Below, piece by piece: positions 1 through 6,251 of a stretch of 7,797 bases of DNA. Origin of the DNA: Trueperaceae bacterium (GTDB lineage: Bacteria > Deinococcota > Deinococci > Deinococcales > Trueperaceae); NCBI GenBank assembly GCA_003567075.1, contig PXAU01000069.1, positions 1 to 7,797 on the forward strand, given 5' to 3'. Under the pieces are notes generated by a model. That model made no database searches. It saw only the letters and a program-made list of their open reading frames with translations, and was not told the origin of the DNA. Position numbers and translations under genes: made by a program. Positions within the stretch are counted from its first letter, which is position 1, and each line of letters starts with the position of its first letter.

Positions 1-591
<591 letters not shown>

Positions 592-595
<4 letters not shown>

Positions 596-1353
596 GAGCC
601 CAGCGCGTCCTGCAACCACTCGGCGATCGACACCCGGATGGGCATGAAGTAGACGTCCAGACCGTCGCCGCGCGCGTGCTCGAGGAGCTCCGTCGCGAAG
701 CGCCGGTGCCACGCCAGGGTGGGCTCGAAGCCGTTCGGGAACACCGCCCGGTTGCGGCTGACCCAGTAGCGCATGGAGCGCTCCGAGGTGACGCTGGTGC
801 TGCCCCAGAAGATCGGCACGTCGGGCATCAGGTCGCGCCAGGCCGCCAGCAGGCGCAGGTCGAAGAAGGGCTGCGTGAAGAACCCGTCCGCGCCGGCGTC
901 GAGCTTGCGCAGCGCGTAGTCGCGCTCGGCCGCGATGCTCTGGCGGTACGGGTCGAGCGCGGCGTAGATGCGCCAGTGCGGCCAGGCGTCCCGCAGCTTC
1001 GCGATCACCTGCACGCTGGTCGCGCCGCTCAGCTCGTGGCGCATGTCGTCCGGCGGGTCGCCCTGGACGACCACCACCTCGCGGATGCCGGCCGCGTCAA
1101 GCCGCTCCGCTGGCGCCCAGGGTCGGTCGAGCGGCACGTCCATCGCGCGCACGTGCGGCAGCACCGCGACATCGCGGCCTGCGCCGGCAAGCGCCTCGCG
1201 CGCGAGGAGGGCGGCGTCGTGGCTACGCAACGCGAAGCGCAGGAGGTCGGGCAGGTTGATCGCGGCGACACCGGCGCCGAGCGCCAAGGTGGCGTGGAGC
1301 TGCCGTTGCAGCGAACCGGGATCGCGTGGCACGAGCTCGATCGACACCCGCAT
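592..1353 (-). CDS. methylenetetrahydrofolate reductase family protein (short, divergent)
   Basis: Predicted 253-aa cytoplasmic TIM-barrel flavoprotein of the MTHFR family, whose classical members reduce 5,10-methylene-THF to 5-methyl-THF for methionine synthesis. Visible family landmarks are SIELVPR at 4-10 (E6 aligns with the catalytic Glu of the usual FEFFPP motif), H67 in LPHVRAMD, VVQGDPPDD at 95-103 (compare LRGDPP) and KLDAGADGFFTQPFFD at 150-165, the most diagnostic block. It is about 40 residues shorter than E. coli MetF (296 aa). The usual YPExHP segment is replaced by AALDPYRQS (131-139), and it ends with MPIR at 237-240, so it belongs to a divergent subgroup whose substrate may differ. 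Three in-frame ATGs lie at 1365, 1362 and 1353. I chose 1353 because TATGAT ends 7 nt upstream and would overlap the other two. The ABC ATPase gene follows with a 4-bp overlap. Confidence 0.82.
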
Positions 1354-1360
1354 GGGCGGC

Positions 1361-1366
1361 ATCATA
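1361..1366 (-). promoter_or_regulatory. -10 element TATGAT, leaderless promoter of the MTHFR-like gene
   Basis: TATGAT on the minus strand ends 7 nt before the ATG at 1353, which puts the expected transcription start at or next to that codon. There is no Shine-Dalgarno in the 7-nt spacer. No TTGACA-like -35 is recognisable about 17 bp upstream. The hexamer overlaps the two upstream in-frame ATGs, which argues against those starts. Confidence 0.65.
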
Positions 1367-1425
1367 GCCGCATGGCCGGAGCGCCGCCTGGCTCGGCCGT
1401 TCGAGGCCGTCGCCCCGGCGGCCGC

Positions 1426-1743
1426 TCAACGCGTCTCGCCGACACCGCCGCCGCTGCCATCGCCGTTGCCCCCGCCGTCGCCGCTACCGTCGTCGCCGTC
1501 GCCGCTACCATCGTCGCCGCCGTCGTGTTCCTGCCGCGGTTCGGCCCGCACCTCGGCCCGCAGGGCGGTCCAGCGCAAGGCCATGCCGATGGCGACCAGG
1601 AAGAACGCCGTCAGCGCCGGGTTACCGCGGAAGAGCCCCAAGCTGAAGGCCCCATCCACCAGACCAAGGCCAACACCCACCCCGCCGATCGTCAGGAACA
1701 GCGTCGACATCGACAGGTACGCGCGCTGGGAGCGAGGGGTCAC
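1426..1743 (-). CDS. small two-helix membrane protein with Gly/Asp-rich tail
   Basis: Unrecognised 105-aa protein. A short basic N-terminus (VTPRSQRAYL) precedes a Gly/Val/Leu-rich hydrophobic segment at about 13-38 and a second at about 43-56. A charged stretch with four arginines (57-73) follows, then a low-complexity Gly/Asp/Ser tail (74-100). Positive charges on both flanks predict a hairpin with N- and C-termini in the cytoplasm, so the acidic tail would also be inside. The GTG start at 1743 overlaps the stop of the M32 carboxypeptidase gene as GTGA, with no Shine-Dalgarno or -10 box of its own, so expression probably depends on coupling to that gene. An internal ATG at codon 12 is possible but would remove the basic flank. 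The tail resembles but does not satisfy an EF-hand loop, because the hydrophobic position is missing. Function unknown. Confidence 0.7.
   Translation of the reverse strand: MTPRSQRAYLSMSTLFLTIGGVGVGLGLVDGAFSLGLFRGNPALTAFFLVAIGMALRWTALRAEVRAEPRQEHDGGDDGSGDGDDGSGDGGGNGDGSGGGVGETR
1473..1514. repeat. 21-bp tandem repeat, two copies, in the Gly/Asp tail
   Basis: Bases 1473-1493 and 1494-1514 are two adjacent 21-bp units differing at one position (G1489 versus A1510), with a decayed partial copy following. Each unit encodes seven residues on the minus strand, giving DDGSGDG twice at residues 77-90 of the 105-aa protein. The unit length keeps the frame, so copy-number change would lengthen or shorten the acidic tail without breaking it. 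Confidence 0.85.
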
Positions 1744-3266
1744 GGCGAGACCGCCGCGGCGGCCACGTCGGCGTACTTCTCGCGCAGGTAGTCGAGGTAC
1801 GGCTCCAGCGTGAGCGACTGCCCCGTCACCTGCTTCACCAGCGCCATCGGCGGGCGCCGGCGACCGTGCAGGTAGACGTGTTCGCGCAACCAGGCGTGCA
1901 AGCCCTCGAACGAGCCGGCGGCGAACTGCGTCTCGAGGTCGCCGAGGGCCGCGCTCGCGGCCGCGAAGAACTGCGCCGAGAGCACGTTGCCGATGGCGTA
2001 GCCCTGGAAGGCGCCGCCGAGTAAGCCCGAGAACCAGTGCACGTCCTGCAGTACGCCGTCGGCGTGGCCGCGCGGCACCACGCCCAGGTCCCTGCGGTAG
2101 CGCTCGCACCAGGCCTCGGGCAAGTCGACGACCGACAGGCGGCCCTCGAGCAGCGCGAGCTCGAGGTCGAACCGCACGATCACGTGCAGGTTGTAGGTGA
2201 CCTCGTCGGCTTCGGTCCGGATCAGGGTGCGGCGCACCTGGTTGACCGCGCGGTAGGCCCGCTCGGGATCGAGGTGGGCGAGTTCGGGGAACGACGCCTG
2301 GACGAGCGGCAGGGCGAAGCGCCAGAAGCCTCTGCTGCGGCCTACGAGGTTCTCCCACAGGCGCGACTGGCTCTCGTGCACGCCGGCCGAGACGCCGCTG
2401 GCGAGCGGCGTCCCCTCGAGCCTGGGCTCCAAGCCCTGCTCGTAGAGCGCGTGGCCGACCTCGTGCAAGGTGCTGAACAGCGCCTCGGCCAGATCGCCAG
2501 GGTCGACGCGGGTGGTGACGCGCACGTCGCCGTGCGCCATGCGGATGGCGAACGGGTGCGGCGCCAGGTCCTGGCGGCCGCGCTCGAGGTCGTACCCCAG
2601 GACCTGCGCCAGCCGCAGCGTCAGCTGCAACTGCCGCGCCTCGCCGCCGGCCTCGCCATCGGCCTCGACAGGGAGCGCGGGCGCGGCCGGGCCTGCCATC
2701 GCCGTCGCCGCCACCAACGGCACGAGCGCATCGCGCAGCCGCGCGAACAGCGGCCGCAGCTCGGCGACGGTCATGCCTTCGTCGGCGGCGTCGATCAGCG
2801 GGTCGGCCAGGTGTGCGGCTTCGGGGAAGTAGCCCGCGTACTGCCGCGAGAGCTCGAGCGTACGCTCGAGGTAGGGAGCTACCAGCTCGTAGTCGTCCGC
2901 CTCGCGCGCACGCGCCCAGGCGTCATAGCTCGCCGCGGCGTGCTCGGTGACGGTCGCCATGAAGCTGCTCGGGTAGCGCGTGGCGCGCTCGACGTCACGC
3001 CCGAGCACGCGCACCAGATCGCGCTCGAGCGGTGCCAGCTCGTCCGCGCGCGCCGACAGACCCTCCAGCAGGCGCCGCACCTCGGGATCGACGAGACGCT
3101 CGTGCGACAACCGCTCGAGCGTGGCGAGGTGCCGCCCACGGGCCACGCCGCCGCCGCGGGGCAGGTAGGTGTTCTGGTCCCAGTACATCAGCGACGCGGC
3201 AGCCTGCAGGTCGTCGATCTCGCGCACACGCTCGCGCAGCCGTTCCATGGCACGGTCCAGGGGCAT
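1740..3266 (-). CDS. M32 family (Taq-type) metallocarboxypeptidase
   Basis: Zinc carboxypeptidase of peptidase family M32, a cytoplasmic enzyme that removes C-terminal residues from peptides with broad specificity; expected length about 500 aa, here 508. Family motifs appear in the expected order: YWDQNTYLPRGG near the N-terminus, HPF then DVRVTTR, the zinc motif HEVGH (H268, E269, H272), HESQS at 297-301 (E298 is the third zinc ligand), IRTEADE at 349-355, and GVVPRGHADGVLQDVHW, followed by the YAIGN segment. No key residue is missing. The start at 3266 (MPLDRAMERL) was chosen over an in-frame ATG at 3290 because TATCAT ends 6 nt upstream of 3266 and because family members begin at about this point. 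It leads a two-gene unit with the overlapping 105-aa membrane protein. Confidence 0.96.
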   Translation of the reverse strand: MPLDRAMERLRERVREIDDLQAAASLMYWDQNTYLPRGGGVARGRHLATLERLSHERLVDPEVRRLLEGLSARADELAPLERDLVRVLGRDVERATRYPSSFMATVTEHAAASYDAWARAREADDYELVAPYLERTLELSRQYAGYFPEAAHLADPLIDAADEGMTVAELRPLFARLRDALVPLVAATAMAGPAAPALPVEADGEAGGEARQLQLTLRLAQVLGYDLERGRQDLAPHPFAIRMAHGDVRVTTRVDPGDLAEALFSTLHEVGHALYEQGLEPRLEGTPLASGVSAGVHESQSRLWENLVGRSRGFWRFALPLVQASFPELAHLDPERAYRAVNQVRRTLIRTEADEVTYNLHVIVRFDLELALLEGRLSVVDLPEAWCERYRRDLGVVPRGHADGVLQDVHWFSGLLGGAFQGYAIGNVLSAQFFAAASAALGDLETQFAAGSFEGLHAWLREHVYLHGRRRPPMALVKQVTGQSLTLEPYLDYLREKYADVAAAAVSP

Positions 3267-3272
3267 GCGGGC

Positions 3273-3278
3273 ATGATA
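3273..3278 (-). promoter_or_regulatory. -10 element TATCAT, leaderless promoter of the M32 carboxypeptidase
   Basis: TATCAT on the minus strand ends 6 nt before the ATG at 3266. The spacer (gcccgc) has no ribosome-binding site, so transcription should begin at or beside the start codon. No clear -35 is visible. The box lies inside the longer reading frame that would begin at 3290, which supports the shorter protein. Confidence 0.7.
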
Positions 3279-3304
3279 CGCGCCGCCCATCGGAGTGCAC
3301 GACC

Positions 3305-3335
3305 GCCAGGCGTCAGGTGCCTCGGCGCGCCTGGC
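3305..3335 (-). terminator. 8-bp hairpin directly after the hemolysin-III gene
   Basis: GCCAGGCG (3305-3312) and CGCCTGGC (3328-3335) form a perfect 8-bp inverted repeat with a 15-nt loop. It begins on the base after the hemolysin-III stop codon and ends before the M32 promoter. There is no T-run after the stem on the minus strand, so it is not a textbook intrinsic terminator. Its position suggests termination or 3'-end protection. Confidence 0.4.
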
Positions 3336-4019
3336 TCAGGCCAGGATGACGTAGGCGAACACCAGCACGAAGTGGCAGATGCTTCCCGCCAGCACGAACA
3401 GGTGCCACAACGCGTGGAAGCCGAAGGTGCGCGGCCACGGATCGGGGCGCTTGCGGGCGTACACCAGCGCCCCCAGGGTGTAGCACAGCCCGCCGGCCAG
3501 CAACCACAGCAGCGCGCTGGGCGGCAACGCCGCCACCAACGGCGCGACGGCGACCACCGCCAGCCACCCCAGGACCACGTAGAGCGCCACCGACAGCCAC
3601 CGCGGCGCGCCCATCCACACCAGCTTGAACACCACCCCGAGCAGCGCCAGGCCCCACACCGTGCCGAACAGGGCCCAGCCCCAGCCGGGACTCACCACCC
3701 GCAGCGGCACGAGCGTGATGGGCGTGTAGGTGCCGGCGATGAGTACGAAGATGGCGGCGTGGTCGAACACCCGCAGCCGCCGCACCACGCCCGGCCCCGC
3801 CCGCACGCCGTGCATGAGCGTGCTGGCCAGGTAGAGCAGCACCAGGCTGGCGCCGAACACCGCGCCGCCCGCAACCCGCCAAGGGTCGCCCGCGCCGCCG
3901 AGCACGAGCAGCACCGTGCCGACCAGCGCCAGGATCAACCCGAGGAGGTGCGTGAGGGTGTTGGCCGGCTCGCGGAACACGCGTGCGAGACCGCGAGGGC
4001 TCGGGGTGGCGGCAGTCAT
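3336..4019 (-). CDS. hemolysin III / PAQR-type integral membrane protein
   Basis: 227-aa polytopic membrane protein of the HlyIII family, related to eukaryotic PAQR receptors; seven transmembrane helices are expected and the hydropathy pattern fits. The conserved polar residues of this family (a presumed metal site) are all visible: E17, N20 and H24 in EPANTLTHLLG, S66-x3-H70 in STLMH, D86-H87 opening a helix with GTYTP, and H202-x3-H206 in HALWH before the last helix. The family name comes from a Bacillus cereus hemolysin, but most bacterial members have no proven toxin role, so hemolysis should not be assumed. The start ATG at 4019 lies 9 bp beyond the sulfurtransferase stop codon, and a TAGAAT box spans that stop. 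It can therefore be read from its own promoter and possibly also from the upstream gene. Confidence 0.93.
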   Translation of the reverse strand: MTAATPSPRGLARVFREPANTLTHLLGLILALVGTVLLVLGGAGDPWRVAGGAVFGASLVLLYLASTLMHGVRAGPGVVRRLRVFDHAAIFVLIAGTYTPITLVPLRVVSPGWGWALFGTVWGLALLGVVFKLVWMGAPRWLSVALYVVLGWLAVVAVAPLVAALPPSALLWLLAGGLCYTLGALVYARKRPDPWPRTFGFHALWHLFVLAGSICHFVLVFAYVILA

Positions 4020-4025
4020 GCATCG

Positions 4026-4031
4026 ATTCTA
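4026..4031 (-). promoter_or_regulatory. -10 element TAGAAT overlapping the sulfurtransferase stop codon
   Basis: TAGAAT on the minus strand ends 6 nt before the hemolysin-III ATG at 4019, with no Shine-Dalgarno between. Its first three bases are the TAG stop codon of the upstream sulfurtransferase (4031-4029). This would make a leaderless promoter located at the very end of the preceding gene. No -35 match is visible. Confidence 0.65.
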
Positions 4032-4886
4032 CGACGCCGACCCGGAATCCCGCGTCGGCTCGCCGGTCGCGATCGGGGCCTCGTCATGGCTCACCCAATC
4101 GCTCCACGAGCCGGCGTAGAGGCGCGCGCCGCGCACGCCGGCGAGCTCCAGCGCGATGAGGTCGTGCGCTGCCGAGACGCCCGAGCCGCAGTACACCACC
4201 AGCGTCGGCGCCTGCGCCACGCCGGCGTAGCGCTCGCGCAGGCGGTCGGGAGGCTTGAAGAGGCCGCCCTCGAGGTTGCCGGCGAAGGGCAGGTTGACCG
4301 CCCCGGGCACGTGCCCAGCGCGCGGGTCGATCGGCTCCACCTCGCCGCGGTAACGCTCGGGCGCGCGCGCGTCGACCACGCTGACGTCAGGGTCGTGAAG
4401 GTGCGCCCGCAGCCAGGCGTAGTCGACCACCATGGCGGGGTCCGCGGCGGGCTCGAAACGCCGAGGCGGCGGGCTCGGGACCTCGCTGGTCTCGGGGCCA
4501 CCCGACTCGCGCCAGGCAGCCATCCCACCGTCGAGCACCTGCACGCGCCTCAGCCCCAGCCAGCGCAGCAGCCACCACACCCGCGCCGCCACCATGCCAT
4601 CGCCGTCGTCGTACGCCACCACGTGGCTGGAGCCATCGATGCCGGCGGCGCCGACGGTGGCGGCGGCCGCCTCGGGCGAGGGCAGCGGGTGCCGACCACC
4701 ATGGCGCGCCAACGGGCCGGAGAGGTCGTCGTCGAGATGGAGGTACACGGCGCCCGGCAGATGCGAGGCCTGGTAGGCCGCGCGCCCGGCAGCCGGGTCG
4801 GCCAGCGAGAAGCGCGCGTCGACGAGGCGCAGGTCGGCTGCGTCCAGGCGCGCCATCAGGTCACGAACGGCGATGAGAGGTCGCAT
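4029..4886 (-). CDS. two-domain rhodanese: 3-mercaptopyruvate/thiosulfate sulfurtransferase
   Basis: 285-aa enzyme with tandem rhodanese domains that moves sulfane sulfur from 3-mercaptopyruvate or thiosulfate to an acceptor such as cyanide or a thiol, via a persulfide on cysteine. The N-terminal domain (about 1-130) is catalytically dead in the usual way, with AYDDGDG at 91-97 where the Cys loop would be, then LDGGMAAW. The C-terminal domain carries AGHVPGAVNLPF at 190-201, the active loop CGSGVSA at 233-239 (C233) and the terminal AGSWSDW. The CGSGV loop favours 3-mercaptopyruvate (thiosulfate-specific enzymes more often have CRKGV), but substrate preference is not certain. The start at 4886 (MRPLIAV) was preferred to an upstream ATG at 4931 because TACACT ends 6 nt before it and the extra 15 residues are unlike the family. 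Confidence 0.94.
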   Translation of the reverse strand: MRPLIAVRDLMARLDAADLRLVDARFSLADPAAGRAAYQASHLPGAVYLHLDDDLSGPLARHGGRHPLPSPEAAAATVGAAGIDGSSHVVAYDDGDGMVAARVWWLLRWLGLRRVQVLDGGMAAWRESGGPETSEVPSPPPRRFEPAADPAMVVDYAWLRAHLHDPDVSVVDARAPERYRGEVEPIDPRAGHVPGAVNLPFAGNLEGGLFKPPDRLRERYAGVAQAPTLVVYCGSGVSAAHDLIALELAGVRGARLYAGSWSDWVSHDEAPIATGEPTRDSGSAS

Positions 4887-4892
4887 GGCACG

Positions 4893-4898
4893 AGTGTA
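4893..4898 (-). promoter_or_regulatory. -10 element TACACT, leaderless promoter of the sulfurtransferase
   Basis: TACACT on the minus strand ends 6 nt before the ATG at 4886 and no ribosome-binding site lies in the spacer. It shares the 54-bp intergenic region with the divergent methyltransferase promoter. Its expected -35 zone (around 4916-4921) interleaves with that of the other promoter; neither shows a TTGACA match. Confidence 0.7.
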
Positions 4899-4925
4899 GC
4901 CGCGGGCGGTCGGCGCTGCGCGGCG

Positions 4926-4931
4926 TAGCAT
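4926..4931 (+). promoter_or_regulatory. -10 element TAGCAT of the RNA methyltransferase gene
   Basis: TAGCAT ends 9 nt before the ATG at 4941, so the transcript would have a leader of about 0-3 nt. The spacer contains GGTGGG, which could pass for a weak Shine-Dalgarno but would lie largely upstream of the expected transcription start. This is the loosest-spaced of the six boxes in the window. Confidence 0.5.
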
Positions 4932-4940
4932 GGTGGGTCG

Positions 4941-5753
4941 ATGGACGACGACGTCATCCGCTCGCTCACGAACCCGCTGGTGAAGCGCCTGGTGCGCTTA
5001 CGGCAGCGACGGGCCCGCGAGCGTGAGGGCGTGGTGCTGGTCGAGGGCACGCGTGAAATCGAGCGCGCACTGGGAGCCGGCTGGCGGCTCGAGCTGCTGG
5101 TGACGTGCCCCGCGTTGGCGACACCTGCCGCGCAGGCGGCGTGCGAGGCGTTCGCCGCGGCGGCGCTCGACGTCCGCCGCTTCAGCGCGCCGGCGTTCGC
5201 CAAGGTGAGCCTGCGCGAGCGGCCGGACGGGGTGCTCGGCGTGGTGCGCTCGCCACCGCTTGGGCTCGACGACCTCGCCTGGCCCGAGGACGGCCTCTAC
5301 CTGGTGCTGGCGGGGTTGGAGAAGCCGGGCAACGTCGGCGCGCTCGTGCGCAGCGCCGATGCGGTCGGTTGCCGGGCGGTGTTCGTGACCGGCGCCGGGA
5401 CCGACCTGGGCAACCCGAACGTGGTGCGCGCCAGCATGGGGAGCCTCTTCGCCCGACCGGTCCTGCACGTCGAGGACGAACGGCTCCAGAGCGCGTTGCG
5501 GCGACGCGGCGTGCGGCTCGTGGCCACCAGTCCGGGGGCGACGAAGGCGTACTGGTCGGTACCGATGACGGGTGCGCTTGCGATCGTGGTGGGTCCGGAG
5601 CACACCGGCTTAGGCGCAGCCTGGCTCACGGCCGCCGACGAGGTGGTCACCATCCCCATGCGCGGCGCAGCCGACAGCCTGAACGTGGCCACGGCGGGCG
5701 CCCTGGTGTTGTTCGAGGCGCTGCGGCAGCGCCACTCGCGTCAGATGGGCTGA
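4941..5753 (+). CDS. TrmH/SpoU-family RNA 2'-O-ribose methyltransferase
   Basis: 270-aa SPOUT-class enzyme that transfers a methyl group from S-adenosylmethionine to the 2'-OH of a ribose in rRNA or tRNA. An N-terminal substrate-binding region (about 1-105, starting SLTNPLVKRLVRLRQRRAR, then VVLVEGTREIERAL) precedes the knotted catalytic domain. Motif 1 is LEKPGNVGALVRSADAVG at 126-143 (N131, R137), motif 2 is IVVGPEHTGLG at 215-225, and motif 3 is IPMRGAADSLNVATAGALV around 238-256 (S246, N248). All residues normally needed for SAM binding and catalysis are present. The layout resembles RlmB/mitochondrial MRM3-type rRNA enzymes, but the target nucleotide cannot be read from sequence. It diverges from the sulfurtransferase, and its last 13 bases overlap the 3' end of the response-regulator gene on the other strand. 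Confidence 0.95.
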   Translation: MDDDVIRSLTNPLVKRLVRLRQRRAREREGVVLVEGTREIERALGAGWRLELLVTCPALATPAAQAACEAFAAAALDVRRFSAPAFAKVSLRERPDGVLGVVRSPPLGLDDLAWPEDGLYLVLAGLEKPGNVGALVRSADAVGCRAVFVTGAGTDLGNPNVVRASMGSLFARPVLHVEDERLQSALRRRGVRLVATSPGATKAYWSVPMTGALAIVVGPEHTGLGAAWLTAADEVVTIPMRGAADSLNVATAGALVLFEALRQRHSRQMG

Positions 5754-5756
5754 CGC
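5738..5756. repeat. inverted repeat holding both stop codons of a convergent gene pair
   Basis: GCGTCA (5738-5743) and TGACGC (5751-5756) form a 6-bp perfect stem around a 7-nt loop. The TCA of the left arm is the response-regulator stop codon read on the minus strand, and the TGA of the right arm is the methyltransferase stop. Transcripts from either side would form the same small hairpin. There is no T-run on either strand, so a terminator role is only a possibility. Confidence 0.6.
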
Positions 5757-6130
5757 TCGCCCGCCAGGAGGCGCCGCACGAGCGCGCGGAAGTCCTTGCC
5801 TTCGAGCGGCTTGAGGACCAGCGCGTCGGCCTGCGCGCCGCGCGCACCTTCACGCGTGCCGTTGTCGCGCAGCGCCGTCAGGATGACGACCGGCACGCCC
5901 TTGAGGCGGCTGACCCGCTTCATGCGCGCGCACACCTCGAGACCGCTCAAGTGCGGCATGGCGACGTCGAGCACCGCCAACGCCGGCGTGTGCTCCTTCA
6001 GCCACGTCAGCGCCTCGCGACCGTCCGCCACCTTGGCCACCTGGTAACCGTCGGCTTCCAGCAGCATCTCGACCACGACCGCGTATGAGGCTTCGTCCTC
6101 CGCCAGCAGGATCGTCGGGGGTTCGTTCAC
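5741..6130 (-). CDS. single-domain response regulator (CheY-like receiver)
   Basis: 129-aa stand-alone receiver domain, a cytoplasmic phospho-switch without an output domain. The acidic pocket is E11-D12 (ILLAEDE), the phosphoacceptor is D55 (LAVLDVAMP), the switch threonine is T85 (VVILTAL) and the conserved lysine is K107 (LVLKPLEGKDF). It should therefore accept phosphate from a histidine kinase and act by protein-protein contact, like CheY or DivK-type proteins; no partner kinase is in the window. The start is GTG at 6130 (VNEPPTILLAEDE): the only fitting start before the first strand, and a TACGCT box ends 7 nt upstream. Upstream in-frame extension would be arginine-rich shadow sequence. 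The gene is monocistronic in view and converges on the methyltransferase with a 13-bp overlap. Confidence 0.93.
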   Translation of the reverse strand: MNEPPTILLAEDEASYAVVVEMLLEADGYQVAKVADGREALTWLKEHTPALAVLDVAMPHLSGLEVCARMKRVSRLKGVPVVILTALRDNGTREGARGAQADALVLKPLEGKDFRALVRRLLAGERQPI

Positions 6131-6137
6131 GCTCCAT

Positions 6138-6143
6138 AGCGTA
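6138..6143 (-). promoter_or_regulatory. -10 element TACGCT, leaderless promoter of the response regulator
   Basis: TACGCT on the minus strand ends 7 nt before the GTG at 6130, matching the spacing seen at the other starts. The spacer (atggagc) has no useful ribosome-binding site at a proper distance. This would be a leaderless transcript beginning with GTG. Confidence 0.55.
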
Positions 6144-6239
6144 CGCCATGGTCGTTCGTGCTGGGGGCTGCGGCGAGGCTGGAATCGCGCAGGTGACGAC
6201 CGCGAAGGCCCGCAGCGAGCCGCTGCCGCGTCGCGCCAC

Positions 6240-6245
6240 GGAGGT
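6240..6245 (+). promoter_or_regulatory. Shine-Dalgarno GGAGGT of the mscL remnant
   Basis: GGAGGT lies 6 nt before the ATG at 6252. It is the only strong ribosome-binding site at a gene start in this window. It shows that the intact ancestor was translated from a leadered mRNA. No TANNNT box lies 6-9 nt before this ATG, and I could not identify its promoter in 6131-6239. Confidence 0.75.
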
Positions 6246-6251
6246 GTACGT

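Noticed and set aside
1394..1409. CGGCC/GGCCG hairpin after the small membrane protein gene as a terminator
   Set aside because: It has only a 5-bp stem with no T-run, which is easily met by chance in this base composition.
1440..1525. Calcium-binding EF-hand or thrombospondin-3-type repeats in the Gly/Asp tail
   Set aside because: DGSGDG resembles the first half of such a loop, but the required hydrophobic position and the final acidic residue at the right spacing are missing. Low-complexity tail is the safer description.
676..1791. A 371-codon plus-strand frame across the MTHFR-like gene and the small membrane gene
   Set aside because: It is a compositional shadow of the minus-strand genes. 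It has no recognisable motif, and its Ala/Val-rich stretch is only the antisense of the Gly/Asp repeat.
1744..2358. Upstream extension of the 105-aa membrane protein frame to 310 residues
   Set aside because: The extra 205 residues are Arg/Ala/Gly-rich shadow of the M32 gene in another frame. The GTG at 1743, overlapping the M32 stop, is the sensible start.
3267..3290. Longer M32 carboxypeptidase starting at ATG 3290
   Set aside because: It adds eight residues containing the TATCAT box. The 3266 start matches both the family N-terminus and the leaderless spacing.
2037..4928. A 963-codon open frame on the plus strand opposite three genes
   Set aside because: It runs antisense to the M32, hemolysin-III and sulfurtransferase genes, all with full family motifs. 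Its product is rich in Arg, His, Gln and Ala without any domain, as expected when GC-rich coding DNA is read backwards.
4887..4931. Longer sulfurtransferase starting at ATG 4931
   Set aside because: The additional 15 residues are not family-like and would bury the TACACT box and most of the divergent promoter region inside the gene.
5105..6088. A 327-codon plus-strand frame over the methyltransferase and response regulator
   Set aside because: It crosses two genes in different frames, is Arg/Gly/Ala-rich, and has no domain. It is a shadow.
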